A stretch of DNA of 64,000 nt. Origin: Sphagnum compactum (lineage: Eukaryota > Bryophyta > Sphagnopsida > Sphagnales). A model generated the notes under the pieces. The model searched no databases. It had not been told where the DNA came from and saw only the letters and a program-made list of their open reading frames with translations. Positions 48,926 to 62,119 of this stretch are shown here, piece after piece. The first letter of the stretch is position 1, and every line of letters begins with the position of its first letter. The position numbers and the translations under genes are program-made. The DNA lies in NCBI GenBank assembly GCA_965153455.1, contig OZ234500.1:16429579-16493578 (forward strand), given 5' to 3'.

Positions 48926-50756
48926 CAGGTATATCTAGATACCGTGTAGTAGGTGCGAATGACGAAGTGGATTCCCATCACCAAGGTAGGTCGGTAGATG
49001 ATTCACTATGGATGAATGGAAACTTGTTACTAAGTTGGCTCCTGCAGCACGACCGCTGTAAGCTCCTGCAGCAGTACGTGCTCATCATGACAATTGGATG
49101 AAAGCGAATTGTGAGTCAGAATTGTGGTGAAAGGGAAAGCAAGTGTAGGGGATTGATGCCTTGACGAAGTCCACTCATCATGGACGGACCAGTGAAAACT
49201 GTTTCTATCACATGATGTCAAGCGTCCCTCATACATTACTCACTATTACTCCCTATGGATGAGTGGAAACTGTTTCTCTCTCTTTGGCACCTTCAGGACT
49301 AGCAGGCCTATACACACATGCATGCAGTATGTTTGTTTGAGAGCATCACAATTTGAAAGCGAAAGCAAGAGAAGAGCAGAGCAAAGTGGGTATGTTTGAG
49401 AGCATGGAAATTTGGAAGCTAGAGCAAGAGGGCACTCCATGATGGAAGAAGTCCTGGATAGATTATTATTCACTATGGATGAATAAAAACTATTTGTCTT
49501 ACATTATGAAAGTCTTGGATAGACTATTCACAACGGATGAATGAAAGTCGTTTCTATCAAATGGCTCCTGCAGTGCAGTAGGTATATTTCAGTAGTAGGT
49601 GCACATGACAATGGAGAGCAAAAGAAACAAGGGATTCCCTTATGAGAGTCCTGGATAGATTAGTCACTAGTGATAAATGAAAATTATTTCTCTCAATTTG
49701 GCATTTCTAGACAAAGTACCAACCTTAAAATTATAAATAAATAAATAAAATCCCATACAACTATTAACAAGGAAAGCCAGGTTTGTGCACAAATGAATGA
49801 AAGCTCTTTCTTTAGTTTTTGGCACTCATGGAGACATACTGAAAGCCAAGATAAAAAAACCGACCCATTATTATTAACCCTGAAACATAAACTACATTAC
49901 TAAGTTACAACAAAGAAAATTCTTCATATGAGTGAAAAATGTTTATCCCAATTTCTCAAAAAAAATCGACAGAATCAGACCACCATTTGAACATGTGACC
50001 TTCCAAGCAAGGAGATGCAACAAAGCAACCCATCACACAAAAGCAAACAAAAAGTAAAAAATTAAATTAATTTAATAATACACCAACTGGATCAAATATC
50101 AATTTGACAACCAGTGGTATTACGAGCACAAGTTACACCAGTTAAGTATATTAGTTAAGTTGATCATGGAATATGTCTGCCTGTACATTAAGTACCCGCA
50201 ACCCCTAGGCTTTAACTGCTGCTCAATTTAGTCTCCATTAATTAATATGACCAATCCAGCATTAAGTTAAGTTGAAGCCATTTAAGTCACTTCAAACCTC
50301 TATCTGTATATATAGCTCCTGCCTAAAATTTGTTTGTGTTGTTTAAAACCCTAAGCTAACTTAGCAGTTGCTAAGAGATTCTTAGAGACATTTAAAGTAG
50401 TTATTTCTTACAATCTGCTATAAGAAAAGTCTATTCTTCTTACAAATCTTCTGAGTTTGGTATGGTGGAATTTCACTCATTGGAATTATTCAGATTTTAA
50501 TTATCTCTTAAATGGGATTATTTTCCCACTGCTGACTTGTGAAGCCTTCTCAGTTTTTTGGATTAATTGTCAGCATGCAATGTTTATGGTTTGTCCTCTA
50601 AATTTAGAGGGAGCAATGTCTAGCCTGAGGAACATTTCTGTATAAATGTTAAAAGCCTAGACCCACGTAATTAGCTATATAATTACATAGCAATGCCAGA
50701 CTGCTTGGAAATAGTGATCACAAAAGCTTCCACTTCCAATTGATCATTTATTTCAT
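48926..50756. other. Intergenic DNA with a degenerate dispersed repeat
   Basis: A phrase like CACTATGGATGAATGGAAAC followed by TTTCT recurs in diverged form near 49002, 49252, 49471, 49526 and 49664, often next to CTGGATAGATTA. No gene is supported. Downstream of 49700 the sequence becomes AT-rich. Confidence 0.45.
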
Positions 50757-51780
50757 ACTAGTGTGAACCCGGTGCATAATGCACCCGTTGAGCTCCCCCC
50801 CGCCCGGTCCTTCCCATTGCCCACTCCGGTTTTTTACCCCGTCGACCTCCCCCCCAGTCCTTCGCATTTTTCACTCCGATTCTTTATATGTATGAGTAAA
50901 TCCTTTGCCTATCCAAAATTTGTACAAAATGCCAATTGAAATTTTAATTTATGTACGGAATCGAGAGGGTTTTTTTCTTTGTTTTTCGTTCTTGGGGGTG
51001 TCTACTATCCAATGTTTGTTGAAAAGTCGGACTTAATAATGATTCGGCACGGTCAAAACCCATTTGTATATAGGTACCTAATGGGCATGGGACTAATGTC
51101 CGGGAAAAAATTTGGGGAAATAAAAAACACGAGCCCACATAAGGACCAACTACATTATGCAGCAACTTGAATTTGTGCGACCACAATCAATTCTACCAAC
51201 TCCCCCCCTCCCCCCCCCCCAAACAAAGATGCACTAACATCGCCAGTCCCAATCCGGGGACCCGGCCCATAAGTTGGGCTAAAAGGATGAACCCGGAACA
51301 AGTCAAGAGAAAAACTCCAACCCCAAGAAAAAATAAACAAAAAAAAAGAAAAAAAACTTGGTCCAATGGTCCAAAAGCTGAACCCTGAACAACTAAAGAA
51401 AAAAACCTCCAAATTTTTTTAAAAAGAAAACCAAAAAGACCCGGCCCACTGGTCCAAAGGATGCACCCTGAACATGTAAAAGAGAAAACTTAGAAAAAGA
51501 TATGAAATGAAAAGAACTCAATAGTTATTTGTGAGTCAATGGATGATGATGAGTTCATCCGTTAGTTTACTTTTTAGTTTTTGAAATTTTTTCATTCATC
51601 TATGAAGGGCTCAGTTAGACGTTGGTAACACGGGATCTGAGGCTGGCGAGAAAAGTGAACATTTGATAGCGCCCGTGCTGGGCCCCCCCCCCCGTGCTGC
51701 CCCCCCCCCTGCTGGCCCTCCGGTTCTGCCATAGAAAATGCCGGTGCCGATTCTGCAGCAGAATTGTCGTGTCAGACAGA
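50757..51780 (-). mobile_element. Possible non-autonomous Helitron remnant (3' end at 50758 on the minus strand)
   Basis: On the minus strand a GGTGCAT-T-ATGCACC hairpin (50785-50771) is followed by nine bases and CTAG (50761-50758), then T at 50757. This matches the Helitron 3' layout of hairpin, short spacer, CTRR and insertion before T. The region to its right differs from its flanks: C runs, and three related blocks holding a GG(C/T)CCA(A/C)TGGTCCAAA-like phrase and an ACCC(G/T)GAACA phrase near 51240-51480. No RepHel protein is visible, and the other end (TC after A) was not located, so the right boundary is a guess. It could instead be another repeat with a chance palindrome. Confidence 0.3.
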
Positions 51781-52924
51781 TGCACGCATAGACTAACTGA
51801 ATTAATATATAAGATTCGGCTTGTCAAATATTATTTATGTAACATTCAGCTTTTTGATATTTGGGTGCTATGTCAGATAAGGATCTTCATATGTGGATTG
51901 TATATAAAACTCAAATCTGAATCAAGATATCAAGTTAGTAATTAGGTAAGGTTAATTATTAAATTAAGTTGTTAGGTTAATAAGTGATTAGGTGAAAAAA
52001 AAGAAAAAAATTGCAACTATCACAATCTAACCTCTTTGCTAAGAGAGGATAAAGAGGTCACAATTGGTCTCTTTAATTCTCTTTCCCTCTTTCTTTTTGC
52101 CTTTCTCCTTTATTTTTCTTCGTTCTTCTTTTGTTCTTTCTTTTTCCTTGTTTTACTCTCACACCTTGCTCACCCCTTCCATGCCCTCTTGCAAATTCTT
52201 GCAGCATTTGAAGTAAGGTTTCTTTCTCTCTCTTTTGTTCCCTCTTTTTATTTTATTTTTTTTGATTTTGTGTTTCTTGAAATTAAGTGTTTTTTTTTTT
52301 TTTTCATTTTTTCATTTTTGTTTCTTTGAATGTAGGTTTAAAGTTTGAAGAAAGATGACAAGTCTCATTATTTTTCACAAAATTTTATCATTACTAATTG
52401 GTGGGTACCTGGTTTGGAGGGTTACAAGAGTTTTCAGTCAATCTACTTATATAATATCCTTGGGTGGTCGTCCTTTCCATTCATCCGTCCTTTCATCCGT
52501 CTCGACATCCATCCATCCAAGTTCCTCATCCCGGAAGAAGAAGATGATGGAAGAGGAGGAGGAGGAGGAATGGCGGCAGCAGCAGTTTATCCAAATGTTT
52601 ATGTGATCCAATCCTGTAGTTTTGCAATTTGCCAAAAGCTACAAACTAATTTTAAAAAACTAAAAATTGTTGAAAAAAAAATGAGAAACGAGAGAAGAAA
52701 TATTTTGAAAACGACACAAGAAATTTCAAATTAAAAAAGAAGAAAACAAGTTATTAATAAATAAATAAAATGAAACAAAGTTGTAACAAAAAAGAAAAAA
52801 ACCGAACAAATATATTTTTTTCAAAGGGAAAAAACTAGAAAAAAAATAAAAACAAAAAACACTTTAACAATTAGAAACTTTTTAAAAACACTTTAAAATA
52901 GAAACAAAATGAAAACATATAGAA
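51781..52924. other. AT-rich, pyrimidine-rich DNA
   Basis: No gene is supported. TTTC/CTTTT-rich sequence at 52.07-52.33 kb gives Phe/Leu/Ser-rich plus-strand frames by composition. A small GGA/GAA run lies near 52545-52570. Confidence 0.45.
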
Positions 52925-53560
52925 TAAATATATTTAAACATGAAACAAAAAAGGGAAATACAGTAAAATAATCTTGAAAGAAAATCAAAAAATAGATGAC
53001 AAAAAATAAGAAACAAAACATTGAGCAAAAGAAAGAAAAAAAAAATCATACTTGAAAAAAAAATGAGGTTTGTCTTCTTTTTCCAAACTTCAAACCTGCA
53101 TCTAATCAAACAAAAATACAAAAGTTTCTTAAAATTATTTTCATGATAAAACATATTAAAAAAACTAGAATTTTTTTGAAAAAGAAAATAGAAACAACAT
53201 AAATAAATAAATAAATAAATAAATGCATAAAAATAGAAAAAAATAAGATAGACAAAATAAGAATAGAAAAAATAAAAACATGAAACAAACATAAACAAAT
53301 AAAAAAGTAAAAACGCAAAAACTATAAAAAAGGAATGGAAACAAATGAAACAAGGAAAGGGAAATACAATAAAATAATCTTAAAAGAAAAAAAAATTAAA
53401 ATGAAGAAACCAAATAAAGAGTAAAAAATAAGAAAAAATAAAACTTATAATAATGAAAAAAAACCCTACTTGAAAAAGAATGAGGTGTGTCTTCTTTCTC
53501 CAAACTTCAAACTTGCATCCAAATAAACAAAAATATAAAAGTGAAAAAGAAACACTTTAT
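52925..53560. repeat. Tandem duplication of an A-rich ~410-bp segment
   Basis: GGGAAATACA(G/A)TAAAATAATCTT occurs near 52954 and 53360, and TGAGGT(T/G)TGTCTTCTTT..TCCAAACTTC occurs near 53064 and 53482. The spacing of about 406-418 bases indicates two diverged tandem copies. The Phe/Tyr-rich minus-strand frames are composition artefacts. Confidence 0.7.
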
Positions 53561-53660
53561 TTTTATTATACAAAATAATAATAAAAACAGAAAACACATA
53601 AAAATAAAAAATAAAAAAGATAAAAGTTTCTAGAAAAAACTAAAACATGAACCAAGTTTG

Positions 53661-54147
53661 AAGAAACCAAAGGACTTCACAGTGCCCGAAGGTCACGGGT
53701 ACCCACTAGGTAATGTTTTAGGTGTACCCACTTGGTAATGTTTTAGGTGTCTGTCGATCTGATTGTTCTCCTTGGGGGTAAGGGGGTTAAGGTTAGCACG
53801 CCCTTCATAAACGCGTTTCAAAAGAAGAAAGCTTGGAATCTGCCCAAATCTTCCACAAATCTTGGCAATTTCAAAACCTGTTTTTTTTTTCCTCAAATTG
53901 TGCCGATTTCAAAACTTTTTTTTTTCACCCTCCTGGAAATGTGGCGATTTTGTTTTTTTTTGGAAATTTTCCAAAACGCCCGCTTCACCATGTATGTTTT
54001 CATGGGGGACTTTTCAACGGATTTTCGCTACAAAAAATAAATAAAATAAAAATAAAATTAGCTACTTTGCACCTTTGTGTGTGTCTCTCTCGGTTTAAAG
54101 AAACCAAGGGACTTCACAGTGTCCGAAGGTCACAGGTACCCACTAGT
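53661..54147. repeat. Pair of ~50-bp direct repeats flanking ~390 bases
   Basis: AAACCAA(A/G)GGACTTCACAGTG(C/T)CCGAAGGTCAC(G/A)GGTACC (split here into shorter recognisable parts: GGACTTCACAGTG, CCGAAGGTCAC, GGTACCCACTAG) lies at 53661-53710 and again at 54098-54147. Next to the first copy, a 25-base phrase with TACCCACT(A/T)GGTAATG is also duplicated in tandem. Confidence 0.8.
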
Positions 54148-57100
54148 AAACATAAAATTGAATTAAAATTGGATCTGATTTTTGGAATTGGGTTCTTGGG
54201 TTTTTTCAAAAAAAATTGACATCAGGATTTTATTTTATTTTTTAAAAAAACACCAGAACCAGGGGCTAACTAGAAGTTAACCATTGGTTAAGGTTCAGGT
54301 TATCTAAACCCAGATCAGAAATGGGTTTGATTTAATGTTGATTTGGTATAAAGGGTTTTGATGGGTATGTACCTAGGTATGCATCGGTGTTGTGTGTGCA
54401 AATGGTTTGGGATTTAAACTTCGTAGTTTCATAATGAAATTTATTTACATTTCTTGTAAGTGTTTAATGTTCATGTATATTCGTGTAAATGTAGAACACA
54501 AAACATGTAAGTTTAAAAATAAATACATTTATATGGTTTTATAGGGCTATATAAAACAATGTAAAAAATGTGATTTCTACTTGGGGGGGGGGGGGGGGGA
54601 GATTTCATAATTTTTTGGTGATAGGCCAACCAAATGGCCTATTATAAAATTTAAAAAATCGTCTCAACATTTGTGCTTTGGGATGCACCACAACTAATTT
54701 AATTAATTAATACAAACCACAATAAGTGCCAAAAATGGTGATGAACAAAGTTAGAAATAAAAGTTTTATTCAAGCAATGAGGTGGGGGCAAAATGTGCAT
54801 TCAAAACATTTTTGGAATAGCACCACCATAATCCCATATTGGTAGAAAATACTAATGTTTGGGGGGGGGGGGGGGGGGGGTATCAAAGCATTGTGATTTT
54901 TTGTGAAGGGCCAACCAAAATGGCCCATTCCAAAAAACAAAATAAAACATTGAGATGCACTCACAAGTAACAAATATGGGTTTGCAAGAAGGCATGGTCA
55001 TTAAGGGTATATAATATATACAATTACACACCTCAAAACATTTACAAAAGGTTATGTAAAATGTATTTGACAAATATTTACATTGGCTTCATGTAAATGT
55101 AAATGCAAAAATATTATACATAGCAATAGTATGTGTGTAGAAACAAAAAGTTTGAATGTGTAAATGTAAATGATTTACACTTACACATGATTTACACGCC
55201 ATAGATACAACACAAAATTGGTATGCACTTTGGTATGTAAAACTAAAATCGATTAGGTAATATCATTTTATGAAAAACCAAAAACATATTCAAGTTCATC
55301 GTTTTTTGCACCAATGGTGCCATTGCCTTTACCCATATATATCCAAAACTTTCCTATTTTGAGATAATTTTATCCATATATCACATGTGAATCCTTTTTT
55401 GTGCTTCTAGGAATGTATATGTTAAGTTTTGTAGTTTGATTTTCAAAATTAAGGCGTTATGTTAATAAATTAAATGATTAGTCCCTCCCATTTTCTTTTA
55501 ACACTTTTTGTCTTGTGTTAAATGACTATTGTTTTAATGATTTTTATAAATGTGTTGCCATTTAATGTGAAATTTGTTATAAGATGTCCATCATTTGGCT
55601 CCATTATAAAATTGGAAAAAAACTTATTACCTTGGACCCATGTTGATAACCAACCATTTTATTAATAACCAACCAACATTGGTTCAAGTCTTAATGTGAA
55701 TATTCAATATCTCAATGCAGACCTCATACCAACTTGTTAACATGTAAAAATCTCTAAACTAAATAATTTCATAGGCCTTTTAATGACTATTAGTTAGTAG
55801 TGATAAACTTATCAACATGTACCCAAGGAGTTAGTGGGATTAGGTAGTTCGAGTTAATTAATAATTGGGGGTAATTCACCAATCATCTAGAAGATTTGTA
55901 AAAAAGGATTAGGATAAGGGTCTTATTTTCTAAGGGCCAATGTGAGCTTTGTGTGTGGTATGTGAGAAAGGGGGATAGAGGAAAGAGGAGGAGGAGAAGA
56001 TTCATTAAAGACTTTTGAGGGATGGAGAAGACTTACTTGAAATGTGGAGGAAAGGAATGGAGAAATAAATATGTATTTTGAATGTGATTTTAATGAAAGA
56101 TGGTTGAAAGGTTCAAGTTTCATATATTGTTTTGATGTTCTATTAAGTGTGGAAGGTAGAGTTGTTTTAATGGTAAAAGTAGGATGTTTCCTTTAGTTAA
56201 CATCTTTACGTTTCTTCTAAGATAGAGAATAAAAGGGCGGACTCCTAAGTAATCCCTAGAGTCCTAAGCTATTGGGTATTGTAAGAAGGTAATAGCTAAT
56301 CCATGGTGGTGCAAATCAGGGGGTATGACAATGGGTTGTAGATGAAAGGGCCATAGAGGAGGGACGTCAAGGCTACAAGTCACAAACAAAGCCGTTAAAA
56401 AACTTACAAGCATGGAGAATGGAAGAATGTTAAAAAGGTATACAGACCTCTAGGTAATATTCGGGGGAGGTTGAAAGCACTATAGACCCCCTGAAAGTAA
56501 TTGCTATCAGGTTTTCCTTTTTTTTCATCTTGCATTTTCTTTGTTTTACCCTCTACTCCTTGGATTATAAAATTGATATAAAAGTAGATCTGGTCTTAAA
56601 CAGTAGACCCTTACTTTCCCCATTTTCATTTGTATGACCTCTTACTTACTACTTGAATATGTGTAGTAAAATAAGAAAATGAAGGTAGTTCTTTACGTGA
56701 AGTAATAAGGTGTCAACCTTGTCCCTTGGTCTTACCCCCTAGAGGAGGGGTAATGATTAAGGGCCACAATTTCACCCATTAACACAACTGATATGAGGTT
56801 ATTGTCTATTCACATTCATAAGGGGACCACCTCCCACCTCCCACCCCCCCAAACATGTAGGTTTTATAATGAACCTACTTAATATGTCAATTTCAAAAGG
56901 ATTTGAATACACACGTTCATACCCAATATCCAAATTGAAAAAACTTTAATATTAATACCCAAGAAGTATGTTGAAATGGACATCTTTCGTAACATTAATC
57001 TAATTCTTAAAATTAGGATTAAAAACAAAACCAGAATTTTAAAGAAGCAAACTTAAAACTAAATTTCAAATTCCATTTTTTTCAAAAACCAATCTAATAA

Positions 57101-60044
57101 ATTTTTTAAAACTAGAATTTTAGTCATTCATAAAAGTCAAGAACCACCCTTCATTTGTATTGAACCCTAAACATTTCATAAGTCAAATTTAATTTTGTTA
57201 GAATTTTGAATCAATATGTGTTTGATTATTAACACATGGGACTAAGGAGGTGCCTTTTGGGATGTGTTAAATTCCAAGAACACCATATTAAATTGGGAAT
57301 TTTTAAAACATCCAATTTTTGGAATGTTTATTATCTTTGTTTGTTAGTTTAATGCCAAAATTCAATTACGTGTAGGGTAACACTTGAAGGGCAGGGCATT
57401 CTCAAATTAAGTTCCCATTTGAAGTGCATCCAAGGGGTGTTTACTTCTGAAATGCCCAATCCAAGGGTGTTTCCAAGTGTAATTTTTAAATATTTTTTAA
57501 TGAAGATTAAAAAAAAATGAAAGTCTTGCATTTCCAAAAAAAGAACACCCACTTTTTGTTTAAATAATATTGTGTTTTACAATGCAACCTCCAAATCCCA
57601 CTAAAAGTTGTTTGACAAGTTTTTATGCATTTGAAAGGTTGGATTTAATGTTAACTAGGTTTCATGTTTAAGCTTTGGTTGTTTTACCAATGTTTTTTAA
57701 AGCTCAAGAAAGACTAGTCAAGAATTGATAACTAAAAGAACATGCACTTTTGTCATAAGAAAGAACTATGACATGCTTGAAAACTACCCTACTTGAACTT
57801 TGGTTAAGGTGAACTTTGACTTTCAATTCTTTTTTTTAGGGTAATTCCAAATTGATGTTAACGTCTTGTTAAAAAAAACAACAAACCCTTGTTGATTCAC
57901 ACTATTTTTTGGGCCTTGTTGCTTTTTTTTATTATCTTTTAAATTAATATTTGTTAAGTTAATTAATTACATGTTAGTTTAATTTTGCAAGTTGTTTGTT
58001 GCTTTGTATTTGCATTGTTAGTTTATTGAAAGTCCTTGCACTTTGCTTGTGTTCACTATTGTTTTATCTCATTCATTCACATTTTGCTAATGATCAATAT
58101 TATCTCCTCTTGTCCACTCGCATTTTGATAGAGTTCATTCAATTGTTGTTTCTTTTCACCTTGTTCACACTTTACTAGTAGTTGTTGTTGCTTCCTTTTG
58201 CCCACTTGTGCTTTGTTGGTGCACTTTTGTCTATTTTCATTCATTTTGCTAATGAACGATATTGTCTCCTCTCACATATTGTTATCTGTACTTCCCACAT
58301 CTTTTGTTATGTAAAATTGTTAATGTTGTTGCATATGTCATGTGAATGGTGTGTTGTAATCCAACTTCATCCAATTTTCAATTTGGTAAATATTTTTTAA
58401 TCCTTACAACTCTTTTCATCTTGATTCCAATGCTTATTTCATGTTGAGTGTTGAAAAACTTGAATTTGATATTGTTTGACTAAAACGATGCCCAAATTTC
58501 AAGCTTGTCTAATTATGAATTTATGAAAATTTGTGCATTGTTTATGTTAACTTCATTGTCCAAAAGATTGCATTCTTGAACCATTCTAAGCTTGCATGCT
58601 AATCCTACATTTTTATTTTGCTCATATGTATAATTTTGTTACTTACAGTTGCATAATAATGAAATTTTCATTGATTTATGTTAGTGCATTGACATTATGA
58701 GATTTGAAGAAGAAAATGAAGTATATCTCCATTAATTATGCCAAAGCTAAAAGTTAATTTTATAAATGTTTGCATTGTTTGCATAAGTAGTTTGAAAACA
58801 AGTTTGAAAATTGTGAAAAAATTCAAAAATATTGATATTTCCAAAGCTTTAACAGTTAAAAACCTACCTTGCAACTTATGATATAATAAAAATCTAATGA
58901 AATAATATGTAAAATGTATAAATTAAATGTAATCAAACATATAAAAATTTCAAACAATAATTTGTTCATGTGTGTTAAATCATATAAAACAAACTTACAA
59001 CTATTTGGCCAGTGATCTAAAGCACATTTAAAGGAACCACCTAAAGGGGTGGACGATGATTAAAAATATATTCATATTGGTTTGAAAAATCACAAGGGAA
59101 TCACAATCATCTGAATTTTCAATATTTTTTGGGAATAGAATCCATTACTTGCAAAGTTTTAACGGTCAAAATTTGACACAAAATTAAGAGTCTTTTTGCA
59201 CATTTAAGCATTCAACCTTTAAAATGGACAATTTTTTTTTCAAACATCATTTCTCCTTATGAAATATGCACCATTTAAAAAAAAATGGAAAGGATCTTAA
59301 CATTAATTATTAAAAGAGAAATAGGAATTAAAATTGATGAAATTCAGTTTTACAACACATTTGAGCACATTTGGTTCAAACTTACTTTTTGCCCTAAGAG
59401 ATTACGAATTTTGATGATGTGGTTTTATCAAAAATTATTTGTTTTTATGTGTTAAAAAACATGATGCATAATATATGTGATATAAGATGTCAAAAATAAT
59501 TCATATCTAACACATAATGGTACATTAGGTATGAATTTTTTTTAAAATTAGGATTATAGACCAACATATGAATGCCAAATGTCACATGCATTCCATGAAA
59601 AAATACTTTTATCTTGGAGTCCCTAGTTCCTTTAACTATGTTTGCACCTATTTGGGCGTATTAAGATTTAGTAAACATATAGGTCATGTATAACATATTA
59701 TGAAAAGTTTTATCATTATATGAAGAGATGTAATTGAACTAACATAAACTTAAATATTTTTTTGTCAAACATGGCTTGTTGATCATTTTTTTAATGAATG
59801 GATCAATTACACAAGGACAAAATAAATAGTAATTAATGAGAATTGGATCAAGTTTTTAAAATGGAAATTAACTTTCAATGCAAGAGACAATTGGTGAAGA
59901 AATATCTAAAAATATTGTCCAATTTTAAGTCATAGAATAGGATGGTGCCATAAAGTGATGAGGATCCATTGCAAACACATTTAAGAAATTACATAAACAA
60001 AGAAGATTTTGTAAATCTCCCAATAAAAATTGTTAATTTGGTAC
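54148..60044. other. AT-rich gene-poor region with two long G runs
   Basis: No gene is supported. G runs of 17 (54583-54599) and 20 (54861-54880) bases are each followed about 35 bases later by a GGCCAACCAAA(A)TGGCC palindrome-like phrase, so the two are copies of one repeat about 280 bases apart. A short related pair, TTTTGCTAATGA..ATATT, lies near 58084 and 58245. The rest is AT-rich with no coding signal recognised. Confidence 0.5.
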
Positions 60045-60149
60045 TTATTTTATGTGAATGATAATGTTGCAATGGATGTGAAAATTGCACAAATCATGCA
60101 TTGCATTGTTTGTCACAATAGTAGAAAAAGTTAATATGTTTTGGTCTAA

Positions 60150-60840
60150 CAAACAAAATGTAAATTTAATTTTTTTAAAGTCTTTGTTCATATAACATTG
60201 CTCTGCGTTGATATCTTCCTCCTCCATGAGCATCTCATCAAGGAATGCTAGAGATTCTGGCCCTCCGGTTGGAGAGTTTGAATCTCCCACAGAATAAGGG
60301 TCGTCTGAAAAGAATGACATATGGTTGTTCAAGTTGGCATCGTGGGTGGAGAAGGAATGGAGGGTTGGCGGTGGGGAACCACAAGAACTCTTATGACGAT
60401 GTGAGAACAATGATGTCTGCATTGATGTTATTGTTAGTGGTGTTGATTTTGTAAATGTTGTTGGCATTTGTCGTCAGAGGCTCTCTGCTTGTCTGGTTAA
60501 AAGCTCGAGCTTCAGCATCAAAATCTCGAGTTTCAGCATCAATGGATGAGGGATATGGAGTACTATCCTGTACCCTAGGCAACCGTGATTGCAACCATGC
60601 TTGTCGGAGTTTTGCTGTTAATGGTGAAGATTCACTTCCTCCTCCTGTTGCCACAAAATTTCTCTGCTTGTTTGTCAATGCCATTTGCAGCTGTGGATCC
60701 TTGTGCAGTTTCTCTTTTGCTGTTGTCTCTGTCACTCCTCCTCTTCCTATTGTTGAGCGCATCTTCTCCACAGTTTCAAGCTTGCTGACATCCCAGATTT
60801 TGTTTTCCTCCTCCTTTTGTTTGCCAAATCTCTCTAAGGA
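60150..60840 (-). CDS. Candidate coding segments with possible GRAS N-terminal motif
   Basis: Minus-strand sequence from about 60835 reads FGKQKEEENKIWDVSKLETV, then MRSTIGRGGVTETTAKEKL and a charged Ser/Ala-rich part to about 60480. A second segment from about 60427, after an ATGCAG acceptor, reads from TSLFSHRHKSS through DDPYSVGDSNSPTGGPESLA to FLDEMLMEEEDINAEQ near 60200. The last phrase resembles the 'isqMLMEEd' motif in the N-terminal region of LISCL/SCL14-type GRAS transcription factors. No GRAS domain follows. It may be the 5' part of a split gene, a fragment, or a chance acidic motif. Splice sites between the two segments were not settled. Confidence 0.28.
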
Positions 60841-61500
60841 TCGACGCTAAGCTTGTGATGATGATGATGCTGACGATTCTTCTTCTTCTCTCCTCTATTC
60901 TTCGCAGTTCCCTCTCAGAACATCAACCTTCGAACTATTCCTCCTCCAAATCTACTGCTGCTGCTGCTGCTCCGACCGCTTGCTTCCTGAGAATTTCTTC
61001 TTTGGAACGTGACTTACATACACCATGAAAAAGCTTTCCCTCTCCTTCCTTGCTCTAGCTTCTGCTTCTTCTTCTCCTTCTTCGGCTCTCCACTGCTTGC
61101 TGCCCCTTTTGAAACAAACTTTTGTTTCCTTCAATTCAACTGTCTTTCACCCTCCACCACCGCCGTGATTCCTTCCTCCTCTCCAGATCTCTCTCAGCGC
61201 TAATTGCAACTTCTATGCATCCTTCTCCACGGACAAGAAAAGAAAAGGAAAACCCAAAACAAAAAACAAACCGAACTACCCTTTTTGCACTTCCCCAGCA
61301 CTTGTTCTTCAAAAACTACCACACCAACACACACACAAAGACACACCCACAAACCCCAATTGAGTCTCCTGAAAACACAGACAGAAAGGAGCTTCTACAA
61401 TTGATCTGACGGACACCCAAGGCAAAACAAAACAAGCTCAGCTCAGCTCAGCTCAGCTTGAGAGCTTGTTGGGTGTGAAGGAGACGTAGCAAGCAAAGCT
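60841..61500 (-). other. Upstream region of the minus-strand candidate gene
   Basis: CT-rich and CTG-triplet sequence with a (CTCAG)n run at 61436-61457. A minus-strand frame at 61134-60952 with an acidic/basic stretch could be a leader exon, but support is weak. Confidence 0.3.
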
Positions 61501-61528
61501 TCTGTGTGGAGTGCTATGATGATGAGGG

Positions 61529-61562
61529 AAGAATAACAACAACAACAACAACAACAACAACA
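61529..61562. repeat. (AAC)n microsatellite
   Basis: About eleven AAC triplets in a row. Confidence 0.9.
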
Positions 61563-62119
61563 GTGTGATGGTGACGATGAATAAGAAGAGGAGATGCTGC
61601 TTCTTTCCTTCTTTTCACAAAAAGCAGCTTTTCAAATATTTCTCACTGCTCCGTAGATGTCAGCACACATGGAAGGGACCCACTGCCTCTCAATGAGACG
61701 TGTGCTTATTGCTGCTGATCTTTTGTTGATTTGTTTTCTCTTTCTTTCTTTCTTCCTTTCTTTCATAAAAAAGTCAATAGCGATTCTGCAAAGGAAGGAT
61801 CAACCAAGCAGCAGCAGCAAGATTGCTTGCCATGCGTCTTCTATCTCCTTGCTGTAGCAGCATCAGCAGTCAGGAAGGAAGCAGCAATCTGGTAGTCTCT
61901 TCTTGTTGCACATTTTTCTCTCAAACCCTAAAGCTTGATCACACTGCTTGTTTTTCAAGCCTTTTCTTTTGGGCTTTTCTTTTAGGTATTTGATTTTTAA
62001 TACTGGAATTTTTGTGGGTTTTGTTTTAGACCCAGAAGAAGAAAAGCAAGCAAACGAGCAGGGGATTGTGGGTTTTGTTGTAGACCAAACAGAAGCAATC
62101 AAGCAGCAAGAGGAAGGCA

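Noticed and set aside
52882-53353. Phe/Tyr/Leu-rich minus-strand frames resembling membrane proteins
   Set aside because: A-rich plus strand gives TTT/TAT codons on the other; no charged loops or family pattern.
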